Assembly: GCA_003156695.1 (NCBI GenBank)
Contig: PMHN01000346.1
Coordinates: forward strand, 252-7,606
Source of the DNA: Gammaproteobacteria bacterium
Lineage (GTDB): Bacteria; Pseudomonadota; Gammaproteobacteria; Steroidobacterales; Steroidobacteraceae
Reading direction: 5' to 3'
Length of the DNA: 7,355 bases
Made by a program: the position numbers and the translations under genes. This document shows, in pieces, positions 1 to 7,355 of this stretch (position 1 is the stretch's first letter; every line of letters starts with the position of its first letter). The notes beneath the pieces were generated by a model, which saw only the letters and a list, made by a program, of their open reading frames with translations, had not been told where the DNA came from and did no database searches.

Positions 1-2228
1 GCCATCCAGTTTGCCGACAGGCGGATCTGCGACAAGGGCCCGACGTCCGCCGCCAGGATGTTGGTGATTGCCTCGGCGACTGCCAGGCGTCCGGAAGCCG
101 GCGCATCCAGCACCGCCACCGGCGTGCGCTCACCCATGGCCATGGCCTCACCGGCGACACCCTCGTAATCCGCGAGCGTGACCGCGACGTCACTCACCGG
201 CACCTGCCAGGGTCCCACCAGCTGGTCACGGCTGATGAGGCCGCCCACCGTGCGGTCGCCGATGGTGATGAGGAAGGTCTTGTCCGCGACCGCGGGCAGG
301 CGCAGCACACGGTAGGCAGCCGCACGCAGGTCAATGGCGGTGATATCAAAGCGCGCGCGCGGCGCGCGGACGCTGCGCACATCGCGCGTCATGCGCGGCG
401 GTTTGCCGAACAACACGTCCATCGGCATGTCCACGGGCTGCTCAGAAAAGCGCGCATCGGCGACGGCGAGTTCACCGCTAGCGTTTATTTCGCCGATCAC
501 GGCGAACGGACACCGTTCACGGGCAGCGATGGCCGCAAACTCCGCAAGTGCCGCAGGCCTCACCACGACCACGTAGCGCTCCTGCGCTTCGTTGCACCAC
601 AGTTCCAGCGGCGACATGCCGGATTCCGCACTGGGGATCGCGCGCAGCTCGATGCGTGCGCCGCGCGCGCTGTGGGCGACCGCCTCCGGCACCGCATTGG
701 ACAATCCGCCGGCACCTACATCGTGAATCAGCACGATCGGATTGCGTTCCCCGAGCGCCCAGCAACGGTCGATGACCTCCTGCGCGCGGCGCTGGATCTC
801 CGGGTTGCCGCGCTGCACGGACGCGAAATCGAGCTCCGCGCTGGAGCTGCCACTGCCGACCGAGGAGGCGGCCCCACCCCCCAGCCCGATCAGCATCGCA
901 GGCCCGCCGAGCACGATGAGCTGCGCGCCCACCGGCACCTCGGATTTCTCCACGTCACCGCGGCGGATGTTGCCAAGACCGCCCGCGATCATGATCGGCT
1001 TGTGGTAGCCCCGCAGGCGCTCGGGCGGATCACCGGCGGCTTGTTGTTCGAAGGTCCGGAAGTAGCCGCACACTGCCGGCCGGCCGAACTCGTTGTTGAA
1101 AGCTGCGGCGCCGATCGGCCCCTCAATCATGATGTCGAGCGCCGAGGCGATGCGCCCCGGACTGGCGGCCTGATTCTCCCAGGGGCGTGCGTAGCCGGGG
1201 ATCCGCAGGTTTGACACCGAAAAGCCGGTGAGTCCGGCCTTGGGCTTGGCGCCGCGGCCGGTGGCGCCTTCGTCGCGGATCTCGCCGCCCGAGCCGGTGG
1301 CCGCGCCCGCAAACGGCGATACCGCGGTAGGATGATTGTGCGTCTCGACTTTAATGAGAATGTCGATCGGCTCGGCACTGGCGCGGTAGATGCCGGAGGT
1401 GGGATCCGGGAAGTAACGCAGTCCCGGCGTGCCCTCGATCACCGCGGCATTGTCCCGATACGCCGACAGCACGCCGTCCGGACTCACCGCGTGCGTGTGC
1501 CGGATCATTGCAAACAGCGATTGCGCGCGCGGCTCGCCATCGATGATCCAGCTGGCGTTGAATATCTTGTGGCGGCAATGCTCGGAGTTCGCCTGCGCGA
1601 ACATCATGAGCTCGACGTCGGTCGGATCGCGCCCCAGTCGGCGAAAGCTCTGCAGCAGGTAGTCGATTTCCTCAGCCGACAGCGCCAGCCCCAGCGCGCC
1701 ATTCGCCTGCTCCAGGCCCGCGCGGCCTGCGGCGAGGCTCACGCGAGCGAGTGGGCGCGGCGGCGGGTGCTCGAACAGGCGCGCGGCAGCAACGGAATCC
1801 AACAGCGGCATCTCCGTCATGCGATCAAACAATGCGCCTGCCAGTCGGCTCAGCTGCGCGCGCTCCAGGGTGCGCAGCGCACGCAGCCGATAGGCGATGC
1901 CGCGCTCCAGGCGCCGCACACTCGCAAGCCCGCACACCTGCACGATGTCGGTCGCCTTGCTCGACCACGGGGAGATGGTGCCGGTGCGCGGCACGACGAG
2001 CACGCGATCACCCTGCTCCTCATCCGCGCTCCAGCCGGCGGCCGGCCCGTAGGCGAGGAGGCGCGTGAGGATTTCGCGCTCGCGCGGCTCGAGCGGCCGC
2101 GCGACTTCCACGAAGTGCACGTAGCGGGCGCCTATTGCGACCACGCCCTCCTCCAGCGCCTGCACCTGCTGCAGGAGCTTGGCGACACGGAAGGCGGACA
2201 GCGCCGGCGGCCCCGGTATCTCCAGCAT
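1..2228 (-). CDS. purL: Phosphoribosylformylglycinamidine synthase, N-terminal ~742 residues (partial)
   Basis: Catalyses the ATP- and glutamine-dependent conversion of FGAR to FGAM, the fourth step of de novo purine synthesis, in the cytoplasm. My translation of the minus strand stays open from ATG at 2228 to the window edge with no frameshift. It follows E. coli PurL almost block by block: start [13 protein letters not shown], a [13 protein letters not shown] block near residue 82, [11 protein letters not shown] with the conserved His at about 217, and [10 protein letters not shown] at 293-302 followed by [16 protein letters not shown]. Further blocks are [26 protein letters not shown] and, at the edge, RLSANWMA. 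The family is about 1300 residues, so the second synthetase half and the class I glutaminase domain with its catalytic Cys lie outside the window. The start is 7 bases after the DUF1820 stop, with only an AGAAG-like ribosome site overlapping that stop region, so translation is probably coupled. Identity is very secure; the exact start is slightly less so. Confidence 0.97.
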   Translation of the reverse strand, partial: MLEIPGPPALSAFRVAKLLQQVQALEEGVVAIGARYVHFVEVARPLEPREREILTRLLAYGPAAGWSADEEQGDRVLVVPRTGTISPWSSKATDIVQVCGLASVRRLERGIAYRLRALRTLERAQLSRLAGALFDRMTEMPLLDSVAAARLFEHPPPRPLARVSLAAGRAGLEQANGALGLALSAEEIDYLLQSFRRLGRDPTDVELMMFAQANSEHCRHKIFNASWIIDGEPRAQSLFAMIRHTHAVSPDGVLSAYRDNAAVIEGTPGLRYFPDPTSGIYRASAEPIDILIKVETHNHPTAVSPFAGAATGSGGEIRDEGATGRGAKPKAGLTGFSVSNLRIPGYARPWENQAASPGRIASALDIMIEGPIGAAAFNNEFGRPAVCGYFRTFEQQAAGDPPERLRGYHKPIMIAGGLGNIRRGDVEKSEVPVGAQLIVLGGPAMLIGLGGGAASSVGSGSSSAELDFASVQRGNPEIQRRAQEVIDRCWALGERNPIVLIHDVGAGGLSNAVPEAVAHSARGARIELRAIPSAESGMSPLELWCNEAQERYVVVVRPAALAEFAAIAARERCPFAVIGEINASGELAVADARFSEQPVDMPMDVLFGKPPRMTRDVRSVRAPRARFDITAIDLRAAAYRVLRLPAVADKTFLITIGDRTVGGLISRDQLVGPWQVPVSDVAVTLADYEGVAGEAMAMGERTPVAVLDAPASGRLAVAEAITNILAADVGPLSQIRLSANWM

Positions 2229-2235
2229 GCGCGAC

Positions 2236-2574
2236 TTACTTCTTCTGGCCGGGCGGCGGCGAGTACATGGACGGCGGGAACTGCGCGACGCTGGCCCCGC
2301 CTTCCAGCAGGGTGATCTTGCTGACGCCGTGCTTTTTCACTTCATCCACGCGCAGGATCGAATGCATGGGCAGGAAGGTGCGCTTCACGCCCGCGAACTC
2401 GCCCTTGATGCGCTCCTCGGCCGGGTCGAGCACCACGGAGCTGCGCTCGCCGAACAGCAGTTCCTCGACCTCGATGAAACCGAACAGCTCGCCGTGGCTC
2501 ACCTTGCGGGCGTACACCTCGTAAACCTTGCCCTGATTCACGAACATAATGCGAAAAATGTGACTGGTTGCCAT
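2236..2574 (-). CDS. DUF1820 family small protein
   Basis: A 112-residue protein starting [20 protein letters not shown] and continuing with [21 protein letters not shown], then [10 protein letters not shown], a [14 protein letters not shown] block near 85, and a short proline-rich end. From memory this is the pattern of the DUF1820 family: small, soluble gammaproteobacterial proteins of unknown function with conserved NQGKVYE, GFLEVEE and PMHAI-type segments. There is no signal peptide or membrane segment, so it is presumably cytoplasmic. It is the first gene of a probable two-gene unit with purL, 7 bases apart, under a TATAAT-like -10 box 37 bases upstream. The ribosome site in front of ATG 2574 is poor; a longer in-frame extension to 2715 exists but would overlap the -10 box and lacks the family's pattern, so I kept 2574. 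No function should be inferred beyond the family name. Confidence 0.88.
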   Translation of the reverse strand: MATSHIFRIMFVNQGKVYEVYARKVSHGELFGFIEVEELLFGERSSVVLDPAEERIKGEFAGVKRTFLPMHSILRVDEVKKHGVSKITLLEGGASVAQFPPSMYSPPPGQKK

Positions 2575-2610
2575 GGCTTGGCGTGGGGTGCCTGCTAGTT
2601 TGACCCTGAC

Positions 2611-2616
2611 ATTATA
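2611..2616 (-). promoter_or_regulatory. Candidate -10 box for the DUF1820-purL unit
   Basis: On the minus strand this reads TATAAT, the exact sigma-70 -10 consensus, rare in such GC-rich DNA. Transcription would begin near 2604 and give a leader of about 30 bases before ATG 2574. No good -35 box is seen at the right spacing (the sequence there is GCGTCC), so the promoter may need an activator or be weak. The box lies inside a short inverted repeat, GACAT-TAT-ATGTC, at 2608-2620. I see no match to the E. coli PurR operator. Confidence 0.45.
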
Positions 2617-2695
2617 TGTCCGGGCAGCGCCGCGGACGCGTGTGCCCGTGCAAGACAGCTGTGTACGGACGGAACTCTTCTTGAACCGGGGAACC

Positions 2696-3955
2696 ATGAC
2701 CCTTCGACTGCGCATCGTGAGTGATCAGCGGCGCTCGCTCGCTGAGCGCAGCAGCGCCACGTTCACCGTGGAAGGCGGCACCATCGGCCGCTCCGCCGAC
2801 AATGACTGGGTGCTGCCCGACCCGCTGCGCTACGTCTCCGCGCACCACGCGCGGGTGCACTTTCGCGAGGGGCACTTCTACCTGCAGGACGTCAGCACCA
2901 ACGGCGTTTACGTCAACGACGAGATGGAGCCCCTTGCCAAACGCGGCTCGGGCGGCTACCGCCTCACGAATGGCGATGTCATCCGCATGGGTGAGTACCA
3001 GATCGTCGCCGCGCTCGAGGCGCAGCAGGCACGGCCGGCACAGCCGGAGCCGGCTGCCGCGGTACCCACCAGTATCCATACCCTGCGCACCTTCGGGCGC
3101 TCGTCCGAGCGGGACATCGGCGCGCCGCTGGACCTGCAGGAACTGCTCGTGCCGGTGGCGGACACCGGTCCGGTGCTGCCGGTCAACGCCTACGGCCAGG
3201 CCGTCGATTCCGCACCGGTGCGAGCGCTGGCGGAAGCGTATGCACCGCGGCCGCAACCCCTGGAAACCAATGGCGCCCATGCGCATGCGCTTGGCGAGCG
3301 CATGGCGCGGCTCGCGGAAGCCGTGGCCCGCGAGCCAAAAAACACCGCGGGGGCCATGTCTTTGGGCGACGTGCACTCCGGACTCGATGCCTTCTGCCGT
3401 GGCGCGGGCATCAGCGACGACCGGCTGCCGGCCGAGGCGCAAGGAAGGCTGCTGCATCTTGCGGGGCGCCTGTTCCGCGAGGCACTGGTCGGCTTCAAGG
3501 AACTTGACCGCTCGCGCGCCGACACGCGCAACCGCTACCGTATCGAGATGCAGCCACCCGATGAGGACGATCCGCGCCCCTCGCTCGCCAACACCATGGT
3601 CGAGGACCTGCTGGTGCAGCTGCTGGAACGCCACGAGAGCCGTAGCCTCGACTCCGTCCAATGGCTGCGCGACACGGTCGGCGAGGCAAGAGCTCACGAG
3701 TCTGCCGCCGCGCACGCGACGCGCGCAGCATTCGTTGAATTCCTCGACCGTCTGGATCCGGCGGAACTCGAGGCACGCTTCGAGCGCGCGGCGCGGCGTG
3801 GCAAAGCCCGTTCTGCCGACAAGGCCCAGTACTGGGATCTGTTCACGACTTTCTACCGCAACCTCATCGAGATGCCGGCGGATCATCTGCCGCACACGTT
3901 CGTGGAAGCGTTCGCGGCCGCCTACCGTGAGGCGTTAAAAAAACCGGCGCCGTGA
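2696..3955 (+). CDS. FHA-domain protein resembling type VI secretion accessory TagH/Fha
   Basis: A 419-residue protein with two conserved parts. Residues about 20-108 form a forkhead-associated domain: GRSADNDWVLPD at 31-42, a VSAHHARVHF segment at 47-56, and DVSTNGVYVND at 65-75. Arg32, Ser48 and Asn69 are the usual phosphothreonine-contacting positions, so it should bind phosphopeptides; the Arg of the common SRxH motif is Ala here. Residues about 110-220 are a variable Pro/Ala-rich linker. Residues about 228-411 begin DAFCRGAGI and end near KAQYWDLFTTFYRNL, which resembles the C-terminal domain of TagH/Fha proteins of type VI secretion systems; in those, FHA proteins act in threonine-phosphorylation control. 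The middle of this domain (about 280-300) differs from the form I recall. ATG 2696 was chosen because the FHA strands start right after it and GGGG lies 5 bases upstream; an open extension to 2573 has no such support. No secretion gene is nearby, so the role is open. Confidence 0.85.
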   Translation: MTLRLRIVSDQRRSLAERSSATFTVEGGTIGRSADNDWVLPDPLRYVSAHHARVHFREGHFYLQDVSTNGVYVNDEMEPLAKRGSGGYRLTNGDVIRMGEYQIVAALEAQQARPAQPEPAAAVPTSIHTLRTFGRSSERDIGAPLDLQELLVPVADTGPVLPVNAYGQAVDSAPVRALAEAYAPRPQPLETNGAHAHALGERMARLAEAVAREPKNTAGAMSLGDVHSGLDAFCRGAGISDDRLPAEAQGRLLHLAGRLFREALVGFKELDRSRADTRNRYRIEMQPPDEDDPRPSLANTMVEDLLVQLLERHESRSLDSVQWLRDTVGEARAHESAAAHATRAAFVEFLDRLDPAELEARFERAARRGKARSADKAQYWDLFTTFYRNLIEMPADHLPHTFVEAFAAAYREALKKPAP

Positions 3956-3967
3956 GGCAGGCCGGTT
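3937..3967 (-). terminator. Intrinsic terminator of tRNA-Ser, overlapping the end of the FHA gene
   Basis: Reading the minus strand away from the tRNA, arms AACCGGC (3967-3961) and GCCGGTT (3948-3942) pair. An inner GCC/GGC stem (3958-3956 with 3951-3949) closes a four-base loop and leaves a two-base bulge. A run of seven T (3943-3937) follows. It starts 8 bases beyond the encoded CCA, a normal place for a tRNA terminator. The same DNA encodes the last four or five residues and stop codon of the convergent FHA gene. The plus strand lacks a matching T-run, so termination looks directed at the tRNA transcript. Confidence 0.82.
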
Positions 3968-3975
3968 GGAAAACA

Positions 3976-4068
3976 TGGCGGAGAGGGTGGGATTCGAACC
4001 CACGTGCCGGAATTACCCGACCATCCGATTTCGAGTCGGCGCCGTTATGACCGCTTCGGTACCTCTCC
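3976..4068 (-). tRNA. serU-type tRNA-Ser(CGA): tRNA-Ser, anticodon CGA, with encoded CCA
   Basis: The minus strand folds as a class II tRNA. The acceptor stem is GGAGAGG with CCTCTCC, then G73 and an encoded CCA. The D-arm is CCG/CGG. The anticodon loop is CTCGAAA with anticodon CGA (genomic 4031-4033), reading UCG serine codons. A long variable arm (GTCGG paired with CCGGC, one T-G wobble, loop GTAATT) is the serine identity element. The T-arm is GTGGG-TTCGAAT-CCCAC. The anticodon stem has a G27-A43 mismatch at its outer end and is otherwise regular. The length is 93 bases with CCA. The gene stands alone, is convergent to the FHA gene and divergent from mltF, and has its own terminator. Confidence 0.96.
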
Positions 4069-4096
4069 GCGGCTCCGCCGTTTTTGCGGGGCTGGT

Positions 4097-4102
4097 ATTC
4101 TA
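4097..4102 (-). promoter_or_regulatory. Candidate -10 box for tRNA-Ser
   Basis: On the minus strand this reads TAGAAT, followed by a GC-rich stretch (ACCAGCCCCGC), a layout typical of stringently controlled stable-RNA promoters. It lies 28 bases before the tRNA 5' end, leaving room for a short leader removed by RNase P. No clear -35 match is visible at 16-18 bases. The opposite strand at nearly the same place reads TATTCT (4096-4101), a weaker candidate for the mltF promoter, so the two divergent promoters may share this 60-base gap. Confidence 0.4.
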
Positions 4103-4120
4103 GCGGAAAGCCCAAGCGGC

Positions 4121-4126
4121 GAGGGG
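4121..4126 (+). promoter_or_regulatory. Ribosome binding site setting the mltF GTG start
   Basis: GAGGGG sits three bases before GTG 4130 (five bases if GAGG is taken as the core). It is the only good ribosome site near the beginning of the frame. The reading frame is open further upstream to 4004, but that part is the antisense of the tRNA gene and cannot be the true start. Confidence 0.65.
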
Positions 4127-4129
4127 TTT

Positions 4130-5617
4130 GTGCGCGCAGTCACTCTTGCCGCCACGTTCATGGTGTTGGTCGCGGGCTGCGGCAGGTTTCACGCCTCGTC
4201 CGTCGATGAAATCCGCCAGCGCGGCGAACTGCGCGTGGTCACCCTGAATCTGCCGACCTGTTACTACCTGGGTGCGCAAGCCCCCGAAGGGCTGGAATAC
4301 GAACTCGCGAGCGCGTTTGCGGCACAACTGGGCGTGAAACTGACCATCTATACGGCGGCCAACGAGCGCGCCTTGCAGGCGGAGCTCGCGGCCGGCCGCG
4401 CGGACATCGCCGCCGCCTCGCTCACCAGTACGCCGCAGTGGGAACGTGTGGGAGTGGCGGCAACGCCCTATACGCTCATCCCGCAGCTCGTCGTCTACGG
4501 CCACAATGGCGTGCGACCGCGCGACACGCTGCAGCTGGAATCCGCGCGCATCGCGGTGCGCGCCGGCAGCCCGCAGGAACGCGTCCTTGAGCGCCTGAAG
4601 AGCACGGTCGCGCCGCACCTCACGTGGGTGGAAACCGCGCCCAGCTCAGCGGACCCGGTGGAGGATGTTGATTCCGGTCAGGCCGACTACGCCATCAGCG
4701 ACGCGCGCGAGTTTTCCTTTGCACATCAACTGTACCCGAATGTGCTGGTCGGATTTGCGCTTACCCAGGCGCGTCCCGCGCAGTGGATCGTGCGGCGCGG
4801 GGCACCGCAGCTGCTGACTGCGGTCAATTCATTCTTTCTCTCGCTGGCGGCATCCGGGCAGCTGGCGGCGCTGCTGCAGGAGTCCTCGGGCGATACCCGG
4901 AGGTTCGCATACGAGGAGTCGCGCGAGTTCCAGGAGAACGTGAGTGCCCGGCTGCCGCTCTACCGCGCGTGGTTCGAGCAGGCCGCCGCACGATCCGGCA
5001 TTGATTGGCGGCTGCTGGCAGCGATCGGCTATCAGGAATCGAAATGGGATCCGCACGCGCACTCAGCCGACGGCGCGCTCGGCGTCATGATGCTCACCGC
5101 CGACACCGCACAGGCGATGGGCATCAAGGACCGCGGTAACCCGCAGCAGAGCATCTCCGCGGGGTCGCGTTATCTGGCGCAGGTGCGGCAAATGATCCCG
5201 GAGCGAGTCGCCGAACCGGATCGCACCTGGCTCACGGTCGCCGCCTACAACGTGGGCTTCGGGCATCTCGAGGACGCCCGCATCATCACCCAGGCGCAAG
5301 GCAAGGACCCGGATTCGTGGGCCGACGTGCGCGAGCGCTTGCCGCTGCTCGCGCAGGAGCGCTGGTACGGGCACGCCAAGCGCGGTTACGCGCGCGGCTG
5401 GGAGCCGGTGCAGTTTGTAGATCGCATCCAGCGCTTTCTGACGCTGCTTGAGTGGCAACCCGGTGAGGCCGCGCCGGTAATCACCACCGGCAACCCGCCC
5501 GCTGCGAGCCCGCCTAACCCGGCCAGCGTCACTGCAAGTCCTGCCGGCGCGGACGCGGCTGCCGCCGGCGCCAGCCCTGGCGCGACACGCACGCAAGGCT
5601 CCGGGGTAGCGCACTGA
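4130..5617 (+). CDS. mltF: Membrane-bound lytic murein transglycosylase F, lipoprotein form
   Basis: Cleaves the MurNAc-GlcNAc bond of peptidoglycan without water, leaving 1,6-anhydro ends, at the periplasmic face of the outer membrane. It has 495 residues from GTG 4130. Residues 1-17 are a short signal peptide ending in a lipobox (VAG-Cys17); Gly18 follows, not Asp, which points to the outer membrane. Residues about 25-260 form an ABC-type solute-binding domain (family 3), starting VDEIRQRGELRVVTL; in MltF this module is regulatory. Residues about 275-440 form the SLT catalytic domain: AAIGYQESKWDP with catalytic Glu303, then GVMMLTADTAQAMGI, QSISAGSRYL, AAYNVGFGHLEDAR, DSWADVRERLPLL and GYARGWEPVQFV. 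All match the E. coli MltF pattern. From about 445 to the end is an Ala/Pro/Gly-rich low-complexity tail. It is convergent with tadA, with 8 bases between stops. E. coli MltF, as I recall, has a plain signal anchor rather than this lipobox. Confidence 0.96.
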   Translation: MRAVTLAATFMVLVAGCGRFHASSVDEIRQRGELRVVTLNLPTCYYLGAQAPEGLEYELASAFAAQLGVKLTIYTAANERALQAELAAGRADIAAASLTSTPQWERVGVAATPYTLIPQLVVYGHNGVRPRDTLQLESARIAVRAGSPQERVLERLKSTVAPHLTWVETAPSSADPVEDVDSGQADYAISDAREFSFAHQLYPNVLVGFALTQARPAQWIVRRGAPQLLTAVNSFFLSLAASGQLAALLQESSGDTRRFAYEESREFQENVSARLPLYRAWFEQAAARSGIDWRLLAAIGYQESKWDPHAHSADGALGVMMLTADTAQAMGIKDRGNPQQSISAGSRYLAQVRQMIPERVAEPDRTWLTVAAYNVGFGHLEDARIITQAQGKDPDSWADVRERLPLLAQERWYGHAKRGYARGWEPVQFVDRIQRFLTLLEWQPGEAAPVITTGNPPAASPPNPASVTASPAGADAAAAGASPGATRTQGSGVAH

Positions 5618-5619
5618 GT

Positions 5620-6994
<1,375 letters not shown>

Positions 6995-7003
6995 GCTCGT
7001 AAA

Positions 7004-7009
7004 CCTCCT
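7004..7009 (-). promoter_or_regulatory. Ribosome binding site favouring the M23 GTG start
   Basis: On the minus strand a perfect AGGAGG begins at the last base of the xseA TGA stop codon and lies 9 bases before GTG 6994. If translation began at ATG 7012 instead, this ideal site would be codons 2 and 3 and serve no purpose. A weaker AGGA at 7020-7017 could serve that ATG. Both starts would couple the gene to the end of xseA. Confidence 0.6.
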
Positions 7010-7355
7010 CATGCTTTCCTGCCAGTAACGCGCGCGGCGACGCTGCCGCGGGCAAGACGCGCCTCGATTTCATCATCGACGCCCAGGGCAGCCGCATCCG
7101 TCACCAGCGTGCCATCGGCGCGTGTCACGATCGCAAAGCCGCGCGTCAGGGTGGCGAGCGGACTGACCGTGTGCAGGCCGCGCTGTGCGAGCGCAAGGCG
7201 GTGAGCCGCGCGCGCCAGCAGCGCCTTCAGCGCCTGGTCGAGCCGCACCCGTGCATTTAGCTGACGCGCCGCAAGTTCTCTTATACGGTGCTCCGGCGAG
7301 CGGCGCAGCAGGCGCCCCCGCGCCTCCTGCAGGCGCAGGCGGTCACGCTGCAGGC
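7009..7355 (-). CDS. xseA: Exodeoxyribonuclease VII large subunit, C-terminal 114 residues (partial)
   Basis: The large catalytic subunit of exonuclease VII, which with several XseB subunits degrades single-stranded DNA from both ends and serves in repair. Only the C-terminal quarter is present; the start lies beyond the right edge (family length about 400-450 residues). The frame, read from 7355 leftwards, gives an Arg/Leu-rich amphipathic stretch ([16 protein letters not shown]), typical of the coiled-coil arm that binds XseB, then [18 protein letters not shown], the signature near the XseA C-terminus. A short beta segment ending [10 protein letters not shown] and the TGA stop follow. It is the upstream gene of a probable unit with the M23 gene and tadA. 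The GTG at 7248 is an internal codon, not a start, because the reading frame continues upstream with XseA character. Confidence 0.92.
   Translation of the reverse strand, partial: LQRDRLRLQEARGRLLRRSPEHRIRELAARQLNARVRLDQALKALLARAAHRLALAQRGLHTVSPLATLTRGFAIVTRADGTLVTDAAALGVDDEIEARLARGSVAARVTGRKA

Noticed and set aside
1332..2315. Long plus-strand open frame of 327 codons opposite purL
   Set aside because: It is the antisense shadow of purL, which translates on the minus strand into a continuous, strongly family-like protein. The plus-strand product is Arg/His/Ala-rich with no recognisable domain.
2612..3895. Minus-strand open frame of 427 codons opposite the FHA gene
   Set aside because: The plus strand encodes clear FHA and TagH-like motifs. 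The opposite frame is a GC-rich shadow without motifs.
2721..3938. Second plus-strand frame of 405 codons within the FHA gene
   Set aside because: It is an out-of-phase frame with Ser/Arg/Cys-rich composition, typical of a shifted high-GC gene.
3937..4068. tRNA-Ser 3' end as an integration site for a mobile element
   Set aside because: No integrase, no direct repeat of the tRNA 3' end and no composition shift is visible on either side; both flanks are chromosomal genes.
4070..4085. CGGC-TCC-GCCG hairpin plus five T as a plus-strand terminator
   Set aside because: The stem is only four base pairs, and no plus-strand transcript clearly needs ending there. I mention it only as part of the promoter gap.
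4004..4129. Extended N-terminus of mltF beginning at ATG 4004
   Set aside because: It would read through the antisense of the tRNA-Ser gene and bury the lipobox signal peptide; the GTG at 4130 has a ribosome site and gives a proper signal.

Overview
The window reads as ordinary chromosome from a GC-rich gammaproteobacterium. The evidence is a long single-chain PurL that follows the enterobacterial protein closely, and the arrangement purL / mltF / tadA with xseA nearby, which I recall as a conserved gammaproteobacterial neighbourhood. The GC content, strong G/C third-position bias and several GTG starts fit a high-GC lineage. I cannot name a genus. No insertion sequence, phage gene, CRISPR array or integrase is visible, and no stretch over 300 bases lacks a gene.

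Layout from left to right. (1) On the minus strand, a two-gene unit with a DUF1820-family small protein (2236-2574) followed 7 bases later by purL (start 2228, running off the left edge; the C-terminal glutaminase part is missing). A TATAAT-like -10 box lies 37 bases upstream of the DUF1820 start. (2) On the plus strand, divergent from that unit, a 419-residue FHA-domain protein (2696-3955) whose N- and C-terminal parts resemble the type VI secretion accessory protein TagH/Fha. No other secretion gene is in view. (3) Convergent to it on the minus strand, a tRNA-Ser(CGA) gene with encoded CCA (3976-4068). Its intrinsic terminator is built into the last codons of the FHA gene. (4) On the plus strand, mltF (GTG start 4130 to 5617), a murein lytic transglycosylase that here carries a lipobox. 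(5) On the minus strand, converging tail to tail on mltF with only 8 bases between stops, a compact unit xseA (partial) - M23 endopeptidase-like gene - tadA.

Functions fall into nucleotide and translation housekeeping (purL in purine synthesis; tRNA-Ser; tadA making inosine at the wobble base of tRNA-Arg; xseA in DNA exonuclease VII) and cell-envelope remodelling (MltF cutting glycan strands; the M23 protein presumably cutting peptide cross-links or regulating amidases). The least expected gene is the TagH-like FHA protein sitting alone among these. I found no convincing wholly new system. The points most worth checking are that orphan FHA protein, the tRNA terminator overlapping its coding end, and the tight xseA-M23-tadA coupling.
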